Source of the DNA: Bacilli bacterium | Lineage (GTDB): Bacteria > Bacillota_I > Bacilli_A > RF39 > UBA660 | Assembly: GCA_016302505.1 (NCBI GenBank) | Contig: JAEDNL010000022.1 | Span: 1 to 20,588 of the forward strand | Direction: 5' to 3' | Length of the DNA: 20,588 nt | Part shown: positions 1 through 6,529 of the stretch, piece by piece | How positions within the stretch are numbered: position 1 is the stretch's first letter | How the letters are laid out: each line of letters opens with the position of its first letter | Notes under the pieces: model-generated | Database searches by the model: none | Told to the model about the DNA's origin: nothing | What the model saw: only the letters and a program-made list of their open reading frames with translations | Made by a program: the position numbers and the translations under genes

Positions 1-2450
1 CCACATGGACAAGGATCATTTCTTCCTACTTTTTTATCAACTTTCTTAGGTTTACTCTTAACCCCTTCTTTACCATCATTGGTTTTAATATTTTTAAATT
101 CTTCTCTTTCGATATTTTGTCTAACTTCAGCATTAAGTAGAAAATTAGATATTTCAGCAGATATATTAGCCATCATATTATCAAATAAATCAAATCCCTC
201 TAAAGCATAAACTTGAAGTGGATTACTTTGAGCATATCCACGAAGGCCAACACCTTCTTTTAAAGCTTCCATAGCATCTAATTGATCCATCCAATTTTTA
301 TCAATACATCTAAGTGATATTGACTTTTCAAAATCATCTTGAATATCTTTTGGTACATCATCAAGTTTCTTATTATAATCATCAACTACTATGTCATAAA
401 TAAAATCAATTAATGAATTAGTGTCTTTATTAAAATCTTCCTTTTTAAGTTTTCTTTTCTTTAAATATCTAGCATTAAATAATTCCATTAAATTATCTAT
501 ATCATTATTTGTAAGTTCTCCATCAGTTAAATGTCCATTAACTTGATTAGAAACAAATTCTTTAAATGTATCTAGCACTCTGTCTCTTATACTATCATTA
601 TCAAGAATTTCATTTCTTCTATCATAAATAATTTCTCTTTGCTTACTAATTACATTATCAAAATCTAATAACCCTTTTCTTCTATCAAAATTAAATCCTT
701 CTACCTTCTTTTGAGCTGATTCAATATTTTTAGAAATCATTTTATTAGAAATTGCTTGATCATCTTTAATACCTAAAGATTCCATGACAGTTTTCATCTT
801 TTCAGAACCGAACTTAATCATTAAGTCATCTTCCATTGATACGAAGAATCTTGTAGTTCCTGGATCTCCTTGACGACCTGCACGTCCTCTTAATTGATTA
901 TCGATTCTTCTTGAATCATGTCTTTCTGTACCTAATACAAATAATCCACCTAGTTCACGAACACCTTCACCTAATTTAATATCCGTACCACGACCAGCCA
1001 TATTTGTTGCAATAGTAACAGCATTCTTCTTACCTGCATTTTCTATAATATGAGCTTCTTTTTCATGATTTTTAGCATTCAATAATTCGTGTTTTACTCC
1101 TGCTTTAGTTAATAATTGACTCACAAGTTCACTTGTTTCTACAGAAGCAACACCAACTAATATAGGTCTTCCAGTTTTATGTATTTCTTTAACAGTTTTA
1201 ACAACTGCATTAAATTTTCCTTTAAGTGATGAATAAATTAAATCAACTTGATCATCACGGATAACAGGTTTATTAGTTGGAATACACACTACATTAGTAT
1301 TATATATATTTTGAAATTCTTCTTCTTCAGTTTTAGCTGTACCAGTCATACCACTAAGTTTATTATACATTCTAAATAAATTTTGAAATGTAATTGTTGC
1401 TAAAGTTTTAGTTTCTTCATTTATAGTTACACCTTCTTTAGCTTCTAATGCTTGATGTAAACCCTCACTAAATTGTCTACCATGCATAAGTCTTCCTGTA
1501 AATGTATCAACTATAATAACTTTATCATTTTCAATAACATAATCAACATCTTTTTTAAATGCATAATTAGCAGTTAATGCTTTATCTAAATTATGAACCA
1601 TTACACTATTACTAATATCATATAAATTATCTAAATGTAACATTTTTTCACAATTTTTAACTCCATCTTCAGTAAGAGTAACTTTTTTAGTTTTTTCATC
1701 TACTACATAATCATCTATTTTAAGATTCTTTGCCACTCTATCTGCTTCTTTATATATATTAGCAGACTTAGCAGAACCTCCTGATATTATTAATGGTGTT
1801 CTAGCCTCATCTATTAATATTGAATCAACTTCATCTATAACAGCAAAATTAAGTCCCCTTTGAGTTCTATTTTCTTTATGAACAACCATATTGTCTCTTA
1901 AATAATCAAACCCAAGTTCATTATTAGTAGTATAAGTAATATCTGCTTCATATGCTTCTTTTTTCTCTTTAGGTGACTTATCTCTAGTATTAATACCTAC
2001 ACTAACCCCTAATAAATCATAAATTGGTCCCATCCATTGTGCATTACGTGTTGATAAGTATTCATTTGTAGTAATAACATGAACACCTTTTCCACTTAAA
2101 GCATTTAAATAAGCTGGTAATACCGTTGTTAATGTTTTACCTTCACCAGTTTTCATCTCAGCAATATTTCCTCTATGAATAGCAAGACCACCTATTAATT
2201 GTACCCTAAAAGGTTTTTCACCTATCGCTCTATAACAAGCTTCACGAGCTAAAGCAAAAGCTTCGACAACTATATCATCTAAACTTTCCCCTTCTTCTAC
2301 CCTTTTTTTAAACTCTTCTGTCTTAGCTTTAAATTCAATATCTTTTATACTCTGCATTTTTTCATCCAAAGCTTCTATTTCATCAACAATTTTATCTATC
2401 CTTTTTAATTCTTTTGTTTCATAGTCAAATATGCTTTTTAATAATCCCAT
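1..2450 (-). CDS. secA: Preprotein translocase ATPase SecA (3' end cut off by window edge)
   Basis: SecA is the ATP-driven motor that pushes unfolded preproteins through the SecYEG channel. I translated this open frame by hand from the ATG at 2450. It gives 816 complete codons and runs off position 1 with no stop. The N-terminus MGLLKSIFDYETKELKR is typical. Walker A lies in AEMKTGEGKT (about residues 98-106), followed by the DEVDSILIDEAR Walker B region, TGRLMHGRQFSEGLHQA, the SGMTGTA segment and the NMAGRGTDIKLGEGV helicase motif. The last visible residues, GRNDPCPCG, are the start of the C-terminal zinc-binding SEC-C motif (Cys814 and Cys816), so only a few residues are missing. A GGAGA sits 10 nt before the start codon. 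It is separated from hpf upstream by a terminator and probably has its own promoter. Identification is very secure. Confidence 0.98.
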   Translation of the reverse strand, partial: MGLLKSIFDYETKELKRIDKIVDEIEALDEKMQSIKDIEFKAKTEEFKKRVEEGESLDDIVVEAFALAREACYRAIGEKPFRVQLIGGLAIHRGNIAEMKTGEGKTLTTVLPAYLNALSGKGVHVITTNEYLSTRNAQWMGPIYDLLGVSVGINTRDKSPKEKKEAYEADITYTTNNELGFDYLRDNMVVHKENRTQRGLNFAVIDEVDSILIDEARTPLIISGGSAKSANIYKEADRVAKNLKIDDYVVDEKTKKVTLTEDGVKNCEKMLHLDNLYDISNSVMVHNLDKALTANYAFKKDVDYVIENDKVIIVDTFTGRLMHGRQFSEGLHQALEAKEGVTINEETKTLATITFQNLFRMYNKLSGMTGTAKTEEEEFQNIYNTNVVCIPTNKPVIRDDQVDLIYSSLKGKFNAVVKTVKEIHKTGRPILVGVASVETSELVSQLLTKAGVKHELLNAKNHEKEAHIIENAGKKNAVTIATNMAGRGTDIKLGEGVRELGGLFVLGTERHDSRRIDNQLRGRAGRQGDPGTTRFFVSMEDDLMIKFGSEKMKTVMESLGIKDDQAISNKMISKNIESAQKKVEGFNFDRRKGLLDFDNVISKQREIIYDRRNEILDNDSIRDRVLDTFKEFVSNQVNGHLTDGELTNNDIDNLMELFNARYLKKRKLKKEDFNKDTNSLIDFIYDIVVDDYNKKLDDVPKDIQDDFEKSISLRCIDKNWMDQLDAMEALKEGVGLRGYAQSNPLQVYALEGFDLFDNMMANISAEISNFLLNAEVRQNIEREEFKNIKTNDGKEGVKSKPKKVDKKVGRNDPCPC

Positions 2451-2474
2451 GTTAACATCATCTCCACATGTTTA

Positions 2475-2503
2475 ATTATAGCAAATAAAAAAAAAAAAGT
2501 GAA
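2475..2503 (-). promoter_or_regulatory. Putative secA promoter with extended -10
   Basis: On the minus strand TTCACT (2498-2503) is followed after 17 bp by TATAAT (2475-2480), which is preceded by TGC as in an extended -10. The weak -35 lies inside the 3' arm and T-run of the hpf terminator. Only the -10 is strong, so the assignment is moderate. Confidence 0.4.
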
Positions 2504-2515
2504 ATATTTTCACTT
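2487..2515 (-). terminator. Rho-independent terminator of hpf
   Basis: On the minus strand an 8-bp stem (AAGTGAAA pairing with TTTCACTT, arms 2508-2515 and 2497-2504, 3-nt loop) runs into twelve T residues (2498-2487). It starts 8 nt past the hpf stop codon and ends transcription ahead of secA. Confidence 0.85.
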
Positions 2516-2522
2516 CTCTTAA

Positions 2523-3044
2523 CTAATTAGCTTCTATTATTCCGTAATCAGAATCACTTCTTTTATAAACGACATTTATTTTATTTGTATCTACATTCTT
2601 AAATACAAAGAATGAATGTCCTAAAAGTTCCATTTGTGTAATAGCCTCTTCCTCATCAATTGGCTTTAAAAATACTTCTTTACGTCTTACTATTTTTTGA
2701 TCCTCTTCCTCAAATAAATCTTCTATTTCAGGAATATATTCTTCTTTTACTCTTTTAGTATTTAATTTACCTCTATATTTTTTAAATTGTCTTTCTAATT
2801 TATCTATAACTAAATCTATAGCAGAATATAAATCAGAATTTACAACTTCCGCCCTTATATTATATTTTCCACTCCATATAGTAATCTCAACTTTTTGATC
2901 ATGTCCTTTAGCAGAAACTATTGCTTTTGCTTCCACTTCATCATTATCATCAAGATACTTTTCTAATTTTGAAACCTTATTTTTAATGTAATCACTTATA
3001 GCTTCTGTAACATTAATTTTGTTACCTCTAATGTTATATTTCAT
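2523..3044 (-). CDS. hpf: Ribosome hibernation-promoting factor, long form
   Basis: The product binds the 30S decoding region and dimerises ribosomes into inactive 100S particles in slow growth. It has 173 residues. The N-terminal RaiA/HPF domain (about 1-95, starting MKYNIRGNKINVTEAISDYI) is followed by a charged linker. The C-terminal dimerisation domain (about 118-173) shows the family hallmark EEAITQMELLGHSFFVFKN. The long form is usual in Firmicutes. An alternative ATG two codons upstream (3050) directly abuts the AGGAGG at 3051-3057 with no spacer, whereas the ATG at 3044 has 6 nt, so 3044 is chosen. It lies upstream of secA, a common neighbourhood. No confident promoter was seen upstream. 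Confidence 0.97.
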   Translation of the reverse strand: MKYNIRGNKINVTEAISDYIKNKVSKLEKYLDDNDEVEAKAIVSAKGHDQKVEITIWSGKYNIRAEVVNSDLYSAIDLVIDKLERQFKKYRGKLNTKRVKEEYIPEIEDLFEEEDQKIVRRKEVFLKPIDEEEAITQMELLGHSFFVFKNVDTNKINVVYKRSDSDYGIIEAN

Positions 3045-3053
3045 AATCATTCC

Positions 3054-3067
3054 TCCTATATATAGGA
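3054..3067. repeat. 14-bp perfect palindrome overlapping the hpf ribosome binding site
   Basis: TCCTATATATAGGA is self-complementary and includes half of the hpf Shine-Dalgarno on the minus strand (AGGAGG at 3051-3056). In RNA it could form only a very short hairpin, so it may equally be a protein site or chance in AT-rich DNA. Confidence 0.35.
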
Positions 3068-3125
3068 TACCATATAGTCAATACTATTTCTATAATTCAG
3101 CCAAAATTACACAAAAATTTTACAT

Positions 3126-3145
3126 AAAAAACACACTTAAGTGTG
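3126..3145 (-). terminator. Rho-independent terminator of the cold-shock gene
   Basis: A perfect 14-bp palindrome CACACTTAAGTGTG (3132-3145) is followed on the minus strand by six T residues (3131-3126). It lies just past the stop codon of the cold-shock gene. A 14-bp palindrome must open a small loop, leaving about five strong pairs. Confidence 0.75.
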
Positions 3146-3151
3146 CTTTAA

Positions 3152-3373
3152 TTAAACTACTGTTAAGTTAACTTCTCTAACATTAATAGCTTGGTTTCCT
3201 TTAGCTGTCTCTACTAATGTAAATTCAACTAAATCACCTTCTTTTAATGATTTGTAGCCCTTTTGATCAATTGCAGAATAATGTACAAAAATATCTTCAT
3301 TTACTAAACCTTCATATTCAATAAATCCATATCCTTTGTCATTATTAAACCATTTAACACGACCTCTACTCAC
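3152..3373 (-). CDS. CspA-family cold-shock protein
   Basis: A small single-domain nucleic-acid chaperone of 73 residues, the normal size for Csp. It carries both RNA-binding motifs, KWFNNDKGYGFIEYEG (RNP-1) and DIFVHYSAI (RNP-2), and ends with the usual beta strand GNQAINVREV. The start is GTG at 3371-3373 (fMet-SRGRVKWF). The open frame extends 23 codons further upstream to an ATG at 3442, but that extension (MLTLLMPAAVVSV...) has no relatives in the Csp fold. An AAGGG lies 11 nt before the GTG. The extension is therefore best read as 5' leader. It is divergent from agrB, and the two share a 244-bp regulatory region. Which cold-shock paralogue it is cannot be decided. Confidence 0.93.
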   Translation of the reverse strand: MSRGRVKWFNNDKGYGFIEYEGLVNEDIFVHYSAIDQKGYKSLKEGDLVEFTLVETAKGNQAINVREVNLTVV

Positions 3374-3466
3374 ATTAACACCATCCCTTCTTAAAATAAT
3401 GGTAACACTTACAACTGCTGCCGGCATTAATAATGTTAGCAAATATTCTTATATAAAATATATATT

Positions 3467-3496
3467 TGTCATTAAAAGCAATAAAAATGTCATAAA
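3467..3496 (+). promoter_or_regulatory. Candidate AgrA (LytTR) operator: direct repeat with 21-bp period
   Basis: TGTCATTAA (3467-3475) and TGTCATAAA (3488-3496) match in 8 of 9 positions and start exactly 21 bp apart, leaving 12 bp between them. Known LytTR regulators such as AgrA and ComE bind paired 9-bp direct repeats separated by 12 bp on one face of the helix. The repeat ends where a promoter-like sequence ahead of agrB begins. The sequence of the half-site differs from the S. aureus consensus (ACAGTTAAG), sharing only the central GT, so assignment rests on geometry and position. Confidence 0.45.
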
Positions 3497-3525
3497 GTGA
3501 AAATAATATAAAATATTTTTAAAAT
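3497..3525 (+). promoter_or_regulatory. Putative activated promoter of agrBD (P2-like)
   Basis: GTGAAA (3497-3502), a 17-bp spacer and TAAAAT (3520-3525) resemble a weak vegetative promoter directly abutting the 21-bp-period repeat, as expected for an activator-dependent agr P2. A second -10-like TATTAT at 3589-3594 has no good -35 and is very close to the start codon. Both are plausible in such AT-rich DNA. Confidence 0.35.
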
Positions 3526-3617
3526 TTTAGTCTTTTAAACAATTAATTATTATGTTTATGCAAATATTAAAAAAATAAGTATGTTTTGTATTATTATAAA
3601 CGTGAAAGGAAAAAGTA

Positions 3618-4223
3618 ATGAAAGAAGTATTTTTAAATAAGACAATTAATAATATTAAAAAATATAATAATTATTCAGATACTAAATTAAAAGAAATAAA
3701 ATATGGTCTAGAAACTATATATTTAACAATTTTCAAAATAACAGTAATTATTATTATAAATATATTATTAAGTTCTTTAAAAGAATTATTATTAATATTT
3801 TTATTTTATGGCCTACTTAGGTTAACAGGATTTGGATTACACGCTAAAAAATCTCTACACTGTTGGGTAGCCTCATTATTAATGTTTATAATTCTTCCTA
3901 ATATAGTTAGTATAATTTCTATTCCTAAGACAATACAAATTATACTATCAACTATAGGTTTAATTTTTCTTTCAATATATGCTCCTTCAGATACAAAGAA
4001 AAGACCAATAGTAAATAAAGCAAAAAGAAATGTATATAAAGTGTTAACAGTTTTAATAACATTATTATATATTTTATACATAATATTAACTAATAATGTG
4101 TATTTAAGTAATATTTTAATGATATCTATACTTATTCAAACATTTTTAGTACTTCCTATTTCTTATAAGCTTTTTGGCTTAGAATATAATAATTATAAAA
4201 AGTATGAAAGGAGGATAATATGA
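3618..4223 (+). CDS. agrB: AgrB, membrane cysteine protease that processes the AgrD pheromone precursor
   Basis: AgrB cleaves the C-terminal tail of AgrD, forms the thiolactone and helps export the cyclic peptide. The protein has 201 residues, normal for AgrB (about 190-210). It shows several hydrophobic segments, an Arg-rich GLLRLTGFGLHAKKSLHC block with the catalytic His75 and Cys82 (S. aureus equivalents His77 and Cys84), and the family-typical IYAPSDTKKRPI loop at about 121-132. The start has AAAGG about 8 nt upstream. The stop TGA (4221-4223) overlaps the agrD start as ATGA, so the two are translationally coupled, and TGA must be a stop in this organism. It is probably driven by the promoter and 21-bp-period repeat upstream. 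Strong identification from the active site plus the agrD partner. Confidence 0.96.
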   Translation: MKEVFLNKTINNIKKYNNYSDTKLKEIKYGLETIYLTIFKITVIIIINILLSSLKELLLIFLFYGLLRLTGFGLHAKKSLHCWVASLLMFIILPNIVSIISIPKTIQIILSTIGLIFLSIYAPSDTKKRPIVNKAKRNVYKVLTVLITLLYILYIILTNNVYLSNILMISILIQTFLVLPISYKLFGLEYNNYKKYERRII

Positions 4224-4336
4224 AATTATTAGCTAAGATAGCTGCTATTGTTGGGGCATTTGTAGCAACTACTGCAACTACTGGATGCATTACTGTTCTA
4301 TTTGATGAACCTGAAATGCCTGAATCTTTATTATAA
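4220..4336 (+). CDS. agrD: AgrD, cyclic thiolactone pheromone precursor (38 aa)
   Basis: The small frame begins at the ATG overlapping the agrB stop, with AAAGGAGG (4207-4214) 5 nt before it. It encodes MKLLAKIAAIVGAFVATTA followed by TTGCITVLFDEPEMPESLL. Three parts match the AgrD plan. The first is an amphipathic N-terminal leader (about 1-16). The second is a core with a single Cys23, which would form the thiolactone. The third is an acidic Pro-containing tail DEPEMPESLL, closely like the staphylococcal DEPEVPKEL type. A five-residue ring would be CITVL, with AgrB cleaving before Phe28. A six-residue ring CITVLF, cleaved before Asp29, is also possible because the conserved DEPE begins there. 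It is too short for ordinary gene finders. Function in signalling is inferred from context and motif. Confidence 0.93.
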   Translation: MKLLAKIAAIVGAFVATTATTGCITVLFDEPEMPESLL

Positions 4337-4342
4337 TATAAT

Positions 4343-4408
4343 AAAAAATCTAGTTAAAAAATGAAATGAATTCTATTTAGGAAACATCAAAATAAAACTA
4401 GATTTTTT
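4343..4408. terminator. Two-way terminator between agrBD and agrCA
   Basis: A 13-bp perfect inverted repeat, AAAAAATCTAGTT (4343-4355) and AACTAGATTTTTT (4396-4408), flanks a 40-nt loop. It gives a T-run on both strands, so it can stop agrBD transcription on plus and agrCA on minus. It lies 6 nt after agrD and 11 nt after agrC. The loop is unusually long for an intrinsic terminator. Confidence 0.65.
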
Positions 4409-4419
4409 TATTGTCAAAT

Positions 4420-5715
4420 TTATATTGTAATACTGATTTCAGTAACAAACATACTATTTTCAACTCTTTGTACCATATCTAAAGATTCACTCTCTTTTAT
4501 AAGTTTATTAGCAAGAAATAATCCAAGTCCTCTTCCTTTGCCCTTAGTTGAATAATATTGATCATTTAATTTATTAATATCAATTTTATTTTTAAATGAG
4601 TTTTCAATGTTAATATGTATTATGTTATTCATTTCATAAATCTCAATAAAAACAAATTTATCATTGCTTTCTTTAGCCGCTTCACAAGCATTATCAAGCA
4701 CTATACCAAATATTTTACACAAAGATACATATTCCTTAGTTTCTATAATATCTAGAAGTGATTTAGCTCTTTTAGATATATTTATATTAACATTAATATC
4801 ATAATGTTTCATATCTTCTATTTTATAATAAAGTACACCTTTTAATCCCGATGGTAAATTAGAAACATTTCTAATAGTTTCCTTACCATTCTTTTCATAT
4901 AATTTTATTATATCATTTATAGTATCATCATATTTCTTAGTATTTTTATTCTTAAAACCTTTTAACATTAATAAATTATTTAACATCTCATGTCTATTAA
5001 TTCTTTCTTCATCAATAATTTTTTCATATTTAGACATAAAGTTTAATAATGTTTCTATTTTCTCACTTTCTTTTTTAGCTTTGATATTATTCCTTACAGA
5101 TATAAACATTAAACCAGTAAAAATTAATATTAAAATTAAGTTAGTAAAATAGGTCGTTGTATTAAAAGATTTTTCATATTTTAATACTAAAATTATCATA
5201 GTCATTGCAGATATTACCAAAAATATATTTACTGTAATATCTTTATTTGATGATTCAATAATTTTATTCAATAGTATATTGCATTTTTCATTTTTAATAA
5301 TTTTTAATGTTAAAAATAACTCAACAAATGATACAATACATTTCAACAATACACCATTATTAAAATCATTAATATTTGTATACTTAAAATTAATCATAAT
5401 TATAGATAATAATAATTCTATTAAAACTAATAATATATAACAAATTAAACTTTTAACTAGTGTTTCTTTTATAGTATCATTAAACATTAATTTATACATA
5501 ATAGTTAACAATGTAACACTAATAATAATTCTATGCATACCACTACTTATTAAATAATTATTTACTATAAATAGACATCCAAATAGTAATAGAATCATTA
5601 TATTTCTAAAATTAGTTTTAAATCTTATATTTAAAAGTTTTTCATAACATCTTCCATGTAACCAAGCAACTATTATTGATGATAATCCTAATATAATATA
5701 ATCATTAAGAATCAT
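4420..5715 (-). CDS. agrC: AgrC-type membrane sensor histidine kinase
   Basis: The receptor for the AgrD-derived peptide. From the ATG at 5715 it has 431 residues, as usual for AgrC. The N-terminal half (about 1-210) is a run of hydrophobic segments, probably six or seven membrane passes. The kinase half has the H-box ERINRHEMLNNLLMLKGF (His242), the N-box GIVLDNACEAAKE (Asn342) and the G-box GKGRGLGLFLANKLI (392-406), i.e. a HATPase_c_5 type kinase of the AgrC/ComD class. The gene overlaps the end of agrA. AAGGAG (5726-5731) lies 10 nt before the ATG at 5715 and 4 nt before another ATG at 5721, so the start could be two codons earlier. The ATG at 5769 is inside agrA without a ribosome site and is rejected. 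Ligand specificity cannot be read from sequence. Confidence 0.93.
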   Translation of the reverse strand: MILNDYIILGLSSIIVAWLHGRCYEKLLNIRFKTNFRNIMILLLFGCLFIVNNYLISSGMHRIIISVTLLTIMYKLMFNDTIKETLVKSLICYILLVLIELLLSIIMINFKYTNINDFNNGVLLKCIVSFVELFLTLKIIKNEKCNILLNKIIESSNKDITVNIFLVISAMTMIILVLKYEKSFNTTTYFTNLILILIFTGLMFISVRNNIKAKKESEKIETLLNFMSKYEKIIDEERINRHEMLNNLLMLKGFKNKNTKKYDDTINDIIKLYEKNGKETIRNVSNLPSGLKGVLYYKIEDMKHYDINVNINISKRAKSLLDIIETKEYVSLCKIFGIVLDNACEAAKESNDKFVFIEIYEMNNIIHINIENSFKNKIDINKLNDQYYSTKGKGRGLGLFLANKLIKESESLDMVQRVENSMFVTEISITI

Positions 5716-6418
5716 TTTCATCAAGCTCCTTTTTATGATTTTTTGAAACCAAGTATCCATTTTTTCCATCTTTAAAATAAACTTTACAAGTATTCCAATT
5801 AATTTTTAATACATTTTTAGTATTAATCAAAGTACCTTTTAAAGATATAACAAAATAACTTGGTAATTCTTTTTTAATATCATTAATAGAAATATTTCTA
5901 TAGTAAATATCATTCCTTGTTACTATTTTAGTTCTTCTTTCTTCTCTTTGAATATAATCTATATCTGAATATGGTATATTATAACCAATATTTTTATATG
6001 TAAATTTATAAGCACCAGTTTGATTTAAAACTCTTAATGATATATCAATATTTTCTCTAATATCATCATCTATATCATCACATTTACCTATAAAATCTAG
6101 TATTTGTAGTTTTTGTTTATAAATTTTATAGTACGAAGATGTATGAGCAGTTAAAATTATTATAGGGCTTACCCAATCATTAATTTGATATCTAACTTCT
6201 CTTGCGACATCAATTCCATCACCACCAGGCAATTCTAAATCTAAAATATAAACAGCATCTTTATTAGTTGTTTTTAAGAAATCACTCAGTTTTGCATCTA
6301 TATTCCCAAATTCATGAATTTCAAAATCAATATTATTATTCATCATATATGAAAATATAACATCGTAAACTTTTTTTCTATGCATTCTATTATCGTCTAC
6401 TATTACAAATTTAACCAT
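5705..6418 (-). CDS. agrA: AgrA-type LytTR response regulator
   Basis: Partner of the adjacent AgrC-type kinase. It has 237 residues, the length of staphylococcal AgrA. The receiver domain (about 1-125) has the acidic pair Asp8-Asp9 and the phosphoacceptor Asp60 in YILDLELPGGDGIDVAREV. The C-terminal LytTR DNA-binding domain (about 135-237) contains SDIDYIQREERRTKIVTRN and the FVISLKGTLINTKNVLKI stretch. AAGGAG lies 6 nt before the ATG. It has its own strong promoter (TTGAAA-17-TATTAT) and a perfect dyad just upstream of that promoter. agrC follows and overlaps it by about 11 nt, so agrA-agrC is one transcript, with agrA first. In staphylococci the order is B-D-C-A on one strand, so the arrangement here differs. 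Confidence 0.94.
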   Translation of the reverse strand: MVKFVIVDDNRMHRKKVYDVIFSYMMNNNIDFEIHEFGNIDAKLSDFLKTTNKDAVYILDLELPGGDGIDVAREVRYQINDWVSPIIILTAHTSSYYKIYKQKLQILDFIGKCDDIDDDIRENIDISLRVLNQTGAYKFTYKNIGYNIPYSDIDYIQREERRTKIVTRNDIYYRNISINDIKKELPSYFVISLKGTLINTKNVLKINWNTCKVYFKDGKNGYLVSKNHKKELDENDS

Positions 6419-6444
6419 AAGTTACTCCTTAGTGTATATCATTA

Positions 6445-6473
6445 ATAATACCACAATTACATACTCTTTTCAA
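6445..6473 (-). promoter_or_regulatory. Promoter of agrA-agrC
   Basis: On the minus strand TTGAAA (6468-6473), a 17-bp spacer and TATTAT (6445-6450) form a near-consensus vegetative promoter, with TGG before the -10 giving an extended -10. The expected transcript starts about 20 nt ahead of the agrA start codon. Confidence 0.75.
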
Positions 6474-6480
6474 TTAATAT

Positions 6481-6502
6481 GAAATAATTCAGAAATTATT
6501 TC
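6481..6502. repeat. Perfect 9-bp inverted repeat just upstream of the agrA promoter
   Basis: GAAATAATT (6481-6489) and AATTATTTC (6494-6502) are exact inverted copies separated by 4 bp. The dyad begins 8 bp upstream of the agrA -35. No T-run follows on either strand, so it does not look like a terminator. It is a candidate operator for a dimeric regulator, though AT-rich dyads also arise by chance. Confidence 0.45.
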
Positions 6503-6505
6503 AAT

Positions 6506-6529
6506 AAAAAATAAGCACATTCATGCTTA
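6506..6529 (-). terminator. Terminator after spoIIQ
   Basis: On the minus strand TAAGCA (6524-6529) pairs with TGCTTA (6512-6517) across a 6-nt loop, then six T residues (6511-6506). The 5' arm contains the spoIIQ stop codon. This is the first clear terminator after the Ca2+ ATPase promoter 7 kb upstream. Confidence 0.7.

Noticed and set aside
3374..3442. N-terminal extension of the cold-shock protein starting at ATG 3442
   Set aside because: The added 23 residues do not belong to the Csp fold, and the GTG at 3373 has AAGGG upstream and yields a normal 73-residue protein.
3526..3617. Possible RNAIII-like regulatory RNA next to agr
   Set aside because: Only a short A+T-rich leader remains between the promoter and agrB, with no structured segment or terminator; the space on the other side belongs to the cold-shock gene.
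3806..4081. Minus-strand frame opposite agrB
   Set aside because: Antisense shadow of agrB with no recognisable motif.
4220..4223. Mycoplasma-type code with TGA as Trp
   Set aside because: agrB must stop at TGA to give the ATGA overlap with agrD, and Trp is TGG throughout.
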